A stretch of DNA of 64,000 bases, taken from positions 41,012,633 to 41,076,632 of the forward strand of contig CM043875.1 in the NCBI GenBank assembly GCA_023846275.1. The letters are read 5' to 3'. A program made the translations under genes and the position numbers. Below are positions 1 through 11,800 of the stretch, piece by piece. Origin of the DNA: Vanilla planifolia. Lineage: Eukaryota > Streptophyta > Magnoliopsida > Asparagales > Orchidaceae. The stretch's first letter is position 1, and every line of letters starts with the position of its first letter. Below the pieces are notes generated by a model. It was not told the origin of the DNA, searched no databases, and saw nothing but the letters and a program-made list of their open reading frames with translations.

Positions 1-3000
1 GTTGATCACATAAAAGGCCAAGCCATAAGAGTTTCCTATTGTAAGTAGCAATGTAATGGTTCCTTTTGGCTTCAAAGATTCTCCAAAGAAGCCTGCAAGT
101 CAACATAAAGACAAGAGGATAAGGTTTTGATTGATACTAATTTTCTCAAAAGCATTAAGGAAAAGGATATATACCAAAATTCCATATGTTGATGAGTACA
201 CACCAAACTTCAATATTGTCAATTATCCTTAAGACTCATTAACGTATGGGTTGCCAAAAGGTAACAAATCTTCGAGCATGAAAGATATTGAAACTGAATC
301 CTCTCGCCAAGTTGTGACGTTGGTAACTATGATTCTCCTAAGGAACTTTAAAGTAGAGCTCCCAAAGTGGGATTGCCCCCGTCTTATGATGAGGCAGACA
401 ATTATGATAAGGGCCTTTATCTTTTAATGTTATTTGAAGGATCTAGTCATACTTCTCAATTTGAAGTCGAAAGATAGCTATTGCCTCTACAAGTTTATTA
501 AATTTAGAGATAAGTTCAAAACTTTTTACCCAATGTTCTTGAAGGTGATCTTCTTTTAATAATATCTTGATAAAGCTTTGAAGGCCTTATATTAAGAAGT
601 TATGTGACAATAGTTCTTTAATAATTATAAAACTTCATTTTATCTCAATTATCTCTTGAGAGTAGCATAAGCTTCTTATACAATCCATCATTTACTATGG
701 CTGCTAGTATTTCAACTAGTGGCATGCTTAAAAGAGTATTGAAATACTAAGCTTGGTAGCGTCAAAGGTGATGACACTCTCACGGACCTTTCAAAGATAA
801 CCTTTGTGGTCCTACGATCTTTTTGTCTTCAATCGAGGCATCACAAAGGCAATGGTGTCATTCTTTTCGATCTACAAGATAAGCCTTTAAAATTTTCTTG
901 TAAAAATCCTATAGCAGACATTTGGCCAAATATTTTTAGAAATCCCCTGAATAAAGAGACCTAATGAGAGCTACTCGAGTAAATTAGGAATCTTCTTGAT
1001 CTACTTCAAGAGCTTCTTTAAAGCGCTAGAGGAAAGCTCCAAGTAATTCAAATTAATGCTACCTTAAGGAAGAGATTCAGAAACTTCCTTGGCTTTGATA
1101 CAACAAGCAAAAGATGAAAAAAATAGCCTCTAGAACTAAACGAAAAAATTGATCTAAAAATCAACTTCCAAAACCACTTTAAGGTTATGTTTTTAAAGAA
1201 AACAGAGAAAATCTTATATCTTATGCAGTCATCACATGCAAAGAGGTGATCGTCTCAAATTCCCCCAAAAAAACGTAGGGTCTAAGTTTCCATAATAAAA
1301 GGAAGAATTGGGCAACTAAAGTTTAGGACGTAGAGGTATTTAAAGGATCTATTCTATAAATGGCGAAACCTCCTCAATAATGTGCAGATTATACCTATAC
1401 TGCCAACGTAAACGAGGCTCCTCGTCGGGTTGATAGGGAGGTCCTTGAGATATATTAAAACCAGGTGCTAATGGTGCTTTGAGATCAAGTTGAGGGTCGA
1501 ATAGAGTTTTAATTGGGTAAGAGCTAGAGAGCCTTAGGCCATAAGGTATTGTTAAGTTGTTGGTGGAATGTTGTTGTAAGGAAGCAGGGAGGTATCAAGT
1601 GTCTCTTTGTTAGAAGATGTGTTTGATACATTTAGCATGTTTGGCATGTTTAGTTTGTTTGACATGTTTGGTGTGGCCTCTTTTGGTAAAGTAGCTACAC
1701 TAGTTTTGATTTGCTCTTCTATTAGCATAAGGAGAATTTAAAGAAAACTGTAAAATATTTCATCTATTGTTGAAACAAATTAAAAGGATTACCAGTAGAC
1801 AATAAAAAATATTCTGAAGCTTGTGAGATTTAAGACAAAGACGCGATGACCATAATTGTCTCTTGGTCACAATTGTCAAGCACTCCTTTAGGAATAAGTG
1901 CGGTTCACTCTTCATTTTCCATTTCAACTTATTTATTTATTCCCACAGACAACACCAAAAATGTTACCGCAAAAAAAAGGATTTAGAAAATTTTAAAAAA
2001 ATTCTTACCTGATGCAGGGACGAGAAAGCTTGTGTTGGGTAAGGGGATATCTTTAAACAGTTTATAAAATATTCTATTGGCTCACTGATTAAAGCAAAAG
2101 CATTTGAGCAGTTGAAAAGTATTTTTGGAATGAAGTAAAGCTTTCAAATTGGCATAATCAGAATGCTTTGGTACGCAAGACAAGTCGAGTAAACCAACAA
2201 GGTCCAACCTAATCCGATGAGGTTGGGCACAATTGAACACACTGCCTAAGACAATTCAACGCAATTCGACACCGATAAGTACAATGTGGCATGGTCCAAC
2301 ACTATCGGATGCAGTCAGGCACATTATGACACAAGAAACACGCTCAACTCAAGCGACAAAAATTAGGTACAAACAGCCTTGGTCAAGCGTGAGTTGGCAA
2401 GCAGCTTCCAAATGCCTTTAGGCAATGTGAGCAACATGCATGGGCACGAGCAAACAGGCTATCATCGAGCTGGGTTTAAGAGGAGCAAAAAGCACTTTTT
2501 GGGAAGCCCAGAGGAGGTGCATGGAGCTATAGGATATGGGCTCAAAGACAGCAACTTTTGGAAAGCTCGGGGAAGAAGAGCTGCTGGAGCTTGGGCAGGA
2601 GGCTAACTAGGGAACTTCAAAAGCATCAACTTTCGGGAATCTAAGGAAGAAGAGATGTCGAAGCTAGAAAAAAGAGTTTGATCTGCATTAGTGAGCCTCC
2701 TCCCCTTTTGACTGAGCTCAAGGGCCTTCTTATAGATATTCCCAACTAATGGCACCAAATCACCACTAGACTCCTCTTCGTTTTTCTTTATTCCCATGTG
2801 ACTAATGTGTTTTAGATGTAAACAAAGTGTGGTATGCTCGATATGTACTGTGGCTTGCTTTTTTTGGTATTTTTTATTTTTCCTCTTCAAAATCAGAACT
2901 AAGATTTGTTATATCTAAAAAGCTATAAAAGGATGGGATGTCTTTTAAAGGAAGAACATAATAGAAACAATCTTATATATGGTAAGGTATTTACAATAGA

Positions 3001-4030
3001 TATAGCACAAATGAACAAAAAAGGAGAAGAATAAGATGCACAACAAAGATAAAAATAAAATTTTAGGTTTAGATCATGTACTTGGTGCCAAGTCTTTTTA
3101 ATCTGTAGTTAAACAAGTTTTCTACCATTGGTTACAAAAATCAACAGATCAATCTTGCACAAATGTTTACAAGGAAATACATATAATACCAAAGTTACAA
3201 GCAAATACTCGGTCTTATCCCACAATATTTTAAAAGAACGGCTGAAACCAAATTTTCAAAGAAATTATTTCTTTCAAATTCGGGCAGAAAAGCGTACATT
3301 GCCAAAGATTTGCACATGCAACTGCAAAAAGAAGCTTGAAATATGAGAAGGGCTTCTTGAACTCCTGTCTCAACCAACACAGTACCGTTGATTTGAAGAG
3401 TGGACAAGGGTGAAGTTTTTTGTTGGAGATTCAACAGGACATTTGCCTTGCCTTGATGCTGGATGAACAACAAGGCTGCTATCAAAGGAGCCATAATTAA
3501 GATGCTTTTAACAACTTGGAAACAATTATTTACCAGTTGAAGGGAGATTTGATGGTCCTATAAACATTCTTAAATGGATCAGACAGGCATCAAGAAACAA
3601 AAAGGTTAAGTTATGTCCATCCCTCAAGCAAGGATGGCGGTATTGCGGCCATTTATCATGTCTTGAATACAGCTCAATTAATAATCAATATACTGTCAGA
3701 ATGTTGAAGGATTCACAAGGGAAATATTAGTTGTGCAAAGACAGTAATGCAACCACTAACATATGCAGTGTGGAGAGAATTGCAATCATCGCAATCTTCA
3801 AAGATGGTTCTTTAAAACAAGAAAGATAGTTCAGGTTGCATGGAAAATCAATGAAGACAAACCTTCATAATGCAGGAAAGAGTGTTAAGAAGAAAAGTAC
3901 TGATGGAACAAGAAAGAGGTAGGACGACAACTTTAGAAAGCCAAGATGCTTGACAAGGAAACTTCAGAACTGCCACTAAAAGGCAAGGAGGATGATCATG
4001 GACAATTACAGAACAGATCAAATAGATGAT
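1..4030. other. Decayed, unassigned repeat-like DNA
   Basis: No gene could be supported here. All frames on both strands are broken by stops at short intervals. The stretch at 1,620-1,680 repeats a short motif around 'atgtttgg' several times. About 2,100-2,640 is somewhat richer in G and C than its surroundings and carries short overlapping open frames without recognisable domains. The texture resembles an old mobile element, but I found no diagnostic domain and assign no family. Confidence 0.3.
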
Positions 4031-4034
4031 AGCC

Positions 4035-4920
4035 ATCCATGCATCTACAAGAAATAATTTGGAAACAAAAATCCCAGCTGTTAACTTTGGAAAGGAAAGA
4101 CATGCCTCGTGTTTGCAAAACCACAATCAAGAGAATAAGGTTTACTAGAATTGGACACATTATTGTAAGATCTCTTAATTATTCTTGGGTTGAAGATGTT
4201 ATTAAGACAATACTAGAATTAGATCATTATATATGAATTGCAGGGTCTTCAATAAAAATGAAGAGGCGTTGCAATAACAATGAAAGAAATGAACGTTCAG
4301 AATCACAACTTTGTTGAAAGCCCTGGGGCAAGGTTTGTTGAATTTCATGGTTGGCACATTATCACGAGGATGCTATTGAAAGCAGAATTCAGTGCTTACA
4401 AACTGGTGTCCTAGAAAAAGCTAGCAAATATATGATTATAGGCTTGATTCCAACAGTTCTCAAGCCAAAAAACAGAAGATTATAGATCAATTAGTTTATG
4501 CAATACGTTTTTTAAGCTAATTGCTCTAATACTGGTCAATAGAATGAAGCCTCATGCAAACCTTGATAATGCAGAAAAAAAGAACCTTTGCAGCTGGTAG
4601 GAATACTGTGGACGATGTTCTAATGGTTCACATGTTGCATTCTATGGAAAGAATGCTAGCAACCAAGTTGGATATAGTTAAGGCCTTCAAACTGGGGTAA
4701 ACAAAAACAGTTTCGAAAGCACTCTGGGATTATGATGCTCTGCTGCATGAGCATCATTTTTCATTTGTTTAATGGATCAATGACAGAAACTTTCAAGCCT
4801 ACTAGTGGCCTAGGGAAAGGATGCCCTACATAACCATATTTTTTTTAATATTATGCAGAAAAATTCTCACAAGACGATTTGACTTTCAAGGAAAAAATCA
4901 TGTGTATACAACATTAAGCA
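4035..4920 (+). mobile_element. L1-type LINE remnant, reverse transcriptase region
   Basis: Pieces of a plant L1-type non-LTR retrotransposon can be read in order on the plus strand. Near 4,050 a segment reads EIIWKQKSQLL and then KTTIKRIRFTRI, the typical stretch just before the reverse transcriptase. Near 4,480-4,560 follow YRSISLCNTFFKLIA and LVNRMKP, which correspond to the family motif YRPISLCN...ANRLKP. Near 4,600-4,700 pieces read TVDDVLMVHMLHSM and LDIVKAF, and near 4,790-4,830 GLGKGCPT, matching the conserved GLRQGDPLSP. The pieces fall in different frames with internal stops, so the copy is dead. No 5' end, poly-A tail or target-site duplication was located. It lies left of the last recognised importin exon, on the opposite strand, and may sit in a further intron of that gene. 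Confidence 0.8.
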
Positions 4921-6535
4921 TCATCCAATAGATAGCCATCTTTCATTTGCACTAGACTGTATGCTTATATGCAGATAAAAATATATGCATTAATATTAAG
5001 AATATTATGTGCCATGATTGCTCAGCAACAGGTGAAATGCTAAATCTTAAGCTGCAAATTGTTTGGTTATTCTTGATGCAAATTCAGAGAATTCCATCTT
5101 TGTTATCGTTCTACATCTAAGATTTATTAATGGAAGCATAGAAGCGAAAATACCAAGTTGCTGAGACCAGTAATTTTGTTTTTGACAAAGCTATCACTTG
5201 CTCCATTTGCTCGTGTCTTTGCTGGCGTGCACTTGTGTTTCAAATCAACAGTCTATCGAGCAGATTTTCCACGGAAAAGAAGCTATGGAAAAGTAATCAA
5301 ACTTGTGCCTCGGAAACAGATTTGTGGGCTTTATCTTGCAATGTAACAGCTGACACTGTTCTGAAAGCTGATGAATAAGCACCGTTGCAATATGAAAATT
5401 TACTGGCTCGTCTTGCACCTAAATACAATTTCAATAGAAGATGGCTTCTCTACAATTTCAGTGGTGTAATTTCCCTAAGATACCAAATATTTCTTTCAGT
5501 ATGGAGCAAGTCAAGGAGCTTTTAGAGCTTCATTTGTGTATGGCTCAAGCACAACATTGATGGATACTACAATAGGACTACTTAAATTGAGCTCAAGCCA
5601 GTGGGGAGGAGGCTTGTCACATAGATCATAATGACTAAGGGAATGCAAAGTTTTGCCAGTCTCCAAAGGGGAATGTTTAAATGAAGGTGCTTCATGTGGG
5701 ACTCTAATAAATAATTGAGCACTTTAGCATACCCTTAGTATGGATGAAGTGTGATATCGGGCAAGTGGTGATAATGAAGGTCACATAGCATGGGATTGAA
5801 AGCAAAATGTTACTTGGATGACATATTCATCTTAACTATGAGATGTAAAAAGTTTGAGCATTCAGATAATTTGCATGACTGATCCAGAAATGGGCATGCG
5901 AAAAATCCTCGAGGTCCATTAATGTAAGACCTCAAAGTTTTTGCAACGTTGCTCAAAAATAAAAAGGCTGAAACGACTTAACTTTGTCCAATTTATCAAT
6001 ACATATGGGATAATATCACAACATTAATCTGGAACCCATTAGAAATTTAATAAGCAGGAGAGAACAAATAAATTTGATTTGAAATAAAGAAAAAACACAC
6101 AGGAATGACATGAAGACATGATGCACAACTCACATATTCAATTTGGAAAAAAGCATACTCCTATTGAAAAAGAAAGAAAATGGATTGCAGGCATACTTGA
6201 CTTGATGTAATGGTCAAGGCAAAAAAAATCTGGTGATAAGCTTTAGTTACACCTATCTAATCATATTGCCCACGGTTAAATAAATATAATTTAACAGTAC
6301 AGATCATAACACAAATACTACATAATAATAAATGGCAACTCTAGCATAGCTATTATAGCTTTTAACTTCATGAACATTTAATTCAACAACAAATTTTAGT
6401 CCCACAAAATAAGATTATAATGTCAATTCTTTGATATCATCACACTTTATCTAATGATAATTTTTTCTTAATACTCAACCATGCAAAGCTCTTTCTACTA
6501 GTCTCATGTCATGCCTATTTTGGTCAGTCTCTTCT
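4921..6535. other. Unassigned DNA between two LINE remnants
   Basis: No coding exon was recognised on either strand. The first part may be the decayed 3' portion of the neighbouring L1 remnant, but no diagnostic motif is left. From about 5,940 the sequence becomes AT-rich with no clear structure. Missing 3' exons of the importin-like gene were looked for on the minus strand and not found. Confidence 0.3.
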
Positions 6536-6539
6536 CTTG

Positions 6540-8470
6540 TTCATAAAAGAAATTTTCAAAAGCTTATCACTTTATAGGGGCATTAAATGACCTACATATA
6601 TTATATGTCCAAAACAGCTAAAATGACTCACTTGAAGGTTACCCCCTATCAACACCATACCAACTTTTTTTCGAATAGACTCATTTCTAATCATATGCTC
6701 TTGAGTATATTCAATCATTCATCTCAACATCTCCATCCCTATCACTCATTCTAACTATATATTTGAACTTCATAGGCTAATAATAGGTATCATACTATAT
6801 TGCACATCTCATTACAATCTTTTAGAACTTATATTTAATCTTAAATGGCATATTATGATTATACAATACACTAAAAACATTTCAACATTTTACCCAACCT
6901 GCTTCAATCTAGTTGTTAACATTCACATCGATTTCTCAATCATTTGAGTTTAGACAAGATAATAAAATTTCCTATTTTTTCAATCTTTTATGATCATCAA
7001 TTGTAATGTCTGCATCATTTTTGCTACAATTTGGTTATACTTGCATATCTTTAATTTGACTAGTTAAAAAAGAACTCAACTACAATAACATCAACAAAAG
7101 ATAAGCACAATGGTATCGTATCATTAATTTACTCAATTAAAATGTCCATAACCAATACAAAAGTTAAAGACTTCAAGAAAAACCTTAATAAATTCCAATC
7201 ATGCTAAGGAAATAAAGGCAATCCTTCTTGCAAGAGTTCACACACATCATTACTCCATTATATACGTCTACAATAATATTAGTACCTTTTCCACTTCAAA
7301 ACATTACGAAGAACTTCTTTTGCAACTTCATAATATTCAGTCTTTAGGTCATTCAAAATTATATATGATTATTCTTTCTTGCCATGAACTTTCATTAATG
7401 CTCTTAGCAAATGTATAATAACAATGATTGATCAACATAGCATAAAAACAAATTCATTATACAATGTCACATTGTAACATTTGTTATCACTTTTTCTTTA
7501 GGATCTTGCGAAGTATTTTCACAAGTCTATCATATGACATCTTTATCATCAATAAAAATTAGACAAATTTCTTATTTTCTTATCCTAATCTTCCATTAGT
7601 CTGCTTAACAAAGTGTATAGCCACTATGTTTTAACTTCTTGGCATGAAACAAAATTTATTTTGTAATATACCAATCTCATATTGTAATCTTTGCTTGACC
7701 ATTCTATCCACAAGTTTTTCAGGTGATGCTTAGTAACTTAATTCATTTATAACTTACATAATTATGAATATCTATTAGAAATAAAGTATCAAAGTGCAAT
7801 TTTCCTGCTCACCTAGCACCAATTGTACACTTAAGGTTTTACCAACTAGCCCTAAGGCATTGTTTAGACCTATTTTATCAACTACAATCTTTAAAGCAAA
7901 ATCTAAATTGATTAGTCCATGTTGAATTGTACAAGATCTTCCAAGGATAATCTTACAAACAATGAAATCTAAATAACCACTTTTCTTCATAAGAGAATAA
8001 TCAATTTGTGTTCTTAATCATTCATTATTGCAAGTAACTAAATACTCTTTTTGTTTCTTAAAAAGACAACTATTAGCAATCACAATATCACATGCTAAAA
8101 TAAACTCTGAAGGCAATTTTAGCTTCTTAGTTGTCACCCCCAACCACCATCAAAGCTTTAAGTTCCTTTGTTTCACTTCCAACATGCCAATCTCTTCTAA
8201 TAAAGATATTTTCACCTAGTCAGATCCCTTCAATTGACTCATCCAACTCATTCTAAAATTTATTCATAATATGGGTACCCAATAATATTGGAGGTTTATA
8301 AGCTATAATAATATTAATAGCTTCTTCAACTATAACTACTGTTAAAATTATAATTCTATCCCTATTCCTCTTAAGAACCATTGTATTACCTTTAAAATTC
8401 TCATTCAAAATTACACAAACTTCATTTAGATTCTGATTCTTCACAAATTATTAAAACTTGAAACCGAAAG
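6540..8470 (-). mobile_element. RTE-type LINE remnant (endonuclease and reverse transcriptase)
   Basis: Reading the minus strand from 8,450 downward gives parts of an RTE-clade LINE in the right order. At 8,444-8,253 the endonuclease segment reads NRDRIIIL...EEAINIIIAYKPP, like the family stretch RIITV...VLNVISAYAPQ, followed just outside that frame by an equivalent of LDESI. At 7,990-7,775 a segment includes CKIILGRSCTIQHGL, matching CKVIPGE.LTTQHRL. At about 6,980-6,540 the C-terminal part of the reverse transcriptase can be followed: AGWVK-like, MPFKIK, CNEM-like, and IRNESIRKKVGM-like segments. Many stops and frame changes interrupt it, so it is dead. It lies in the same orientation as the importin-like gene and immediately downstream of that gene's exon 12, probably inside the next intron. 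Confidence 0.8.
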
Positions 8471-8844
8471 TACCAATTTCATTGACCTTCTTGCTTATCC
8501 CATTAGCTTCTTGAATACACAGCATTATAACTTTCTATGAATCATGATATTCATAACCTCCATCAACTTGCTAGTAGGTGCAACTATTACAATTCAAATT
8601 CCGATTTCAAACAAACAAATATCACACAACAGTAAAACTCCAAAAAAGATTGGAACAATAATTAAGGCAACAAATATAACAATGAAAAAAATAATCTGTA
8701 CATGATGTGGGCAAAGAAAACACCAATCCAACAGACACTAAACAAAAAATACACACATTTTAGATAAAGTTCACAAGCTAATGTTCAAATCTTTGCATCT
8801 ATAAAATTATTGAATGCATAATCATTGCAAAGACAACTCCTCAC

Positions 8845-11800
8845 CAAATGTAGTGCAAACATTCTTATTTCCACATTCACCCAAGGAACTGAAGAATCCA
8901 AAATGGTCCATCTATCAACCAAAAGCTGCAAGAAAGGATGCTCTAGTCAATGGAAGAACAAGCTTAATACTAACTCAAGAATAAGATCCAAAACTAATTA
9001 CTTGTGCAAGTAAAATTGCCAGGTAGAAGACAATTTGGGCAACACTTCTTCCAAAGCAAATAACAAAAACACCGCCACCCAAAACCATCATAGTAGAAAA
9101 ATCATTAAGTAAATATATAGAAAAATAACGGTAAGACAACTAATGAGCTAAGAGTTACTAGAACAAATGCCTTGTAATTCTGCAGATTAAGTTCTTAAGA
9201 TAATGCACAAAAAGATTTAATCAGATAATTTCTTGCAAATGCCAAAAAAAATTTAAAAATAAAAATATTTCACTTGTCCAAGAAATCTCCAAGGAAGACC
9301 AAGAAGAGAAGAAAAAAATTTTGCAACCAGCACATTATAGGTCAACTAAAGAGAAATCATAGCTGGCAAAACTAGAGCTAAAACAAGCCACAAGAAATTC
9401 AAAGACAGAATTGGAGTTCACTAAAGCCAAGGACAAAGGTGTATACTAAACCTGGGGGAGCGCCTATAAAAATGATCAATATCAACAGAACAACATAAGC
9501 TGAAGCAAAGGGGCATCATTAAATATGAAGCATAAGACTGGTATAACTAAGATAAGAATCAATAGCAAGAACAAAGCAGCAAAACAACATCCAGATAGAA
9601 GCCCAACTGAAAAAGAAAATCTAGTTCCACCAATAGATAAGCATCTCCAGATCAAAGGAGTAAAAAACTACTAACCTAGGCCAATGTGCAAGCAAAGACT
9701 CGCACAATACCACCAATCACCTTCCCAATTCATGCATGGACAAGATAAACATCTGATTGTACCAGTCACCTATTGTGCAATTGCATAAACTACTTTGGCC
9801 AAAATCCCATGCATGTGAGAACCATTTTAAATCTTTACTTTATTACATGATTTAGATTGCAAGAGGTCTAGCTTAACCACTGTCCGAATTGCATTTGATT
9901 ACATATTTCAATTGAGTGCATGAACATCAGAATTCCTGAAGCTTCTTTACTTGTCAGCGAACTGACGCTTAGTATGTCTTTGCGTTGATTCTAGATTGAC
10001 ACTAATGTGAGTGAAGGTGAATAAGTTATAGCACTCATAACACTTGAGTAAGTTTGCATATGCATGCGTTGTACCATTCAACATCAAAAAGTGCCAAATT
10101 AGTCCAGTTACCTATAACCAATGCAATGTCACCCTTCTTTTGGAGCTACCACCATCTTAAACAACACCTTGAAATCTTACTATCTTCTACCATACCAGTT
10201 GAAAATATTGACAAAAAAACTATTTATGGTAGTAGTACTTGAAGCCTTAGGTTCCACCACATTCATTGTCATCTATTGGGGAGTCTCGTAAGTCATCATT
10301 GTGAAGTTTCAAAGGTTCAATTATATGTAATTTTCTGAGTAACTTACATTTTTCTTACTTTAATAAAAGAACTTAGATCTCCCTCACATTTTTCTTTCCA
10401 CTTTTGTGAATGCAGAATCATAAGCTTCCCTAACAATTGACTGGGCAATCCTTAGGTTGTAGTGCTTTTCTATAGATTTGCAATTTCTTTGGAATGACTT
10501 CCATTGCCGCCTACATAATGGGTTGAGATGTAGTAAACACTAACAAGCTTTGAATGAACAATGAAAAGACAAAGATCTACAAGCCACTACACCTGAGATA
10601 AGAGATTCATATGGTTACCTTCTACTAATTATTCTGAACAATAATTGTGATACAAAGGTATCAGTCATTATTTGGCAAAAGCCTCCATGTTTTCCAATGC
10701 TTTTGACCTTTTCTCATCTCTTTTTCTCAAGGTCTTGTCAAAAATCCGAGTTTTCCCACCATCTCATCTATTGTTTTCCTGTACTATTCCCTAGTCATCA
10801 AAATTTCAACATTTTGTCACTTTTTCCCTTAAATTCTCACCGAATACTTTCTCTAATCTTTTGATCCTTTTACCTAGTTCACAAAAACTAGCATACCAAT
10901 ACAAGTAATCTGCATTCAGTTATGGATTAGTTTGCTTGCTTTAAATCCTTTTCCACACATATAATGATGACTTTCTTTCATATTATTATACAACAATGCA
11001 ATATATAGGCTTGATTTTTAAAAAGTGTAGCATGGGTTCTGGTTGAGTGCTTTCAACATATCCCATGTTTTTTGGGATTTATTATTTTTAATATCAGAAG
11101 TATAATAACCTCTCACATGGTTCTAGAAGAATGATATGGCAGACAAGGCTGGAACCTATTAAGCAAAAACAGAGACCATCAACTTCAGCTTTCTAAACAT
11201 AAATTATCAAAACATTAGAACATGCAATCGATACAATCTCCAGAGAAACAGAAGATAACAGTATGCCATCCTAGCAAATAATGATTATCACAACTTTCTC
11301 CTATAAGGTATATTCAAAAGAGATGAAAACTTACATACTTAAATTTATTAGAAAAAAAAAGGGCCATAAAAACATGGTGACAACTATATCCAAAAACCAT
11401 AGCTCTATTAATGCATAAAAAGAGCAAGAAACATCTTGAAAATATTATGGATAAGATCAAAATTGGTAGACCCAAACCCTAAAATCTTTCACCATGTGCT
11501 TCAAACCTCCAATACAATCATCACCTTTATCCAAAGTAATTAAGCACGACGTAAAATTGAAGTGCCGATAAAAACACAAAAACTAACAAAATCATAACAT
11601 AATAATCACCATCCCCACGTTAAACTCTGGTTCAAAAATTTATGAGAACAGATTGTTTTCACATCAAATGAAACCTGGGTTACTTCAAAGGGACGTTGAT
11701 GTGGATAATGATAGGGTAAGGAAGTTGTATGCGGCATGTTAGAATTGCCAAATTCATTGCAAGGAGAAGCAATACGTAAAGTTCAAAGTTGAAGCTAAAA

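Noticed and set aside
1-2200. Possible endogenous pararetrovirus or gypsy relic at the left edge
   Set aside because: Some short phrases look coding, but no diagnostic domain could be identified, so no family is claimed.
2233-2890. Open frames of 62, 75 and 95 codons
   Set aside because: Short, overlapping on both strands, without homology or splice context; chance frames in a less AT-rich stretch.
3195-3494. Minus-strand 99-codon frame
   Set aside because: No recognisable domain and it did not fit any missing importin exon; probably chance in repeat DNA.
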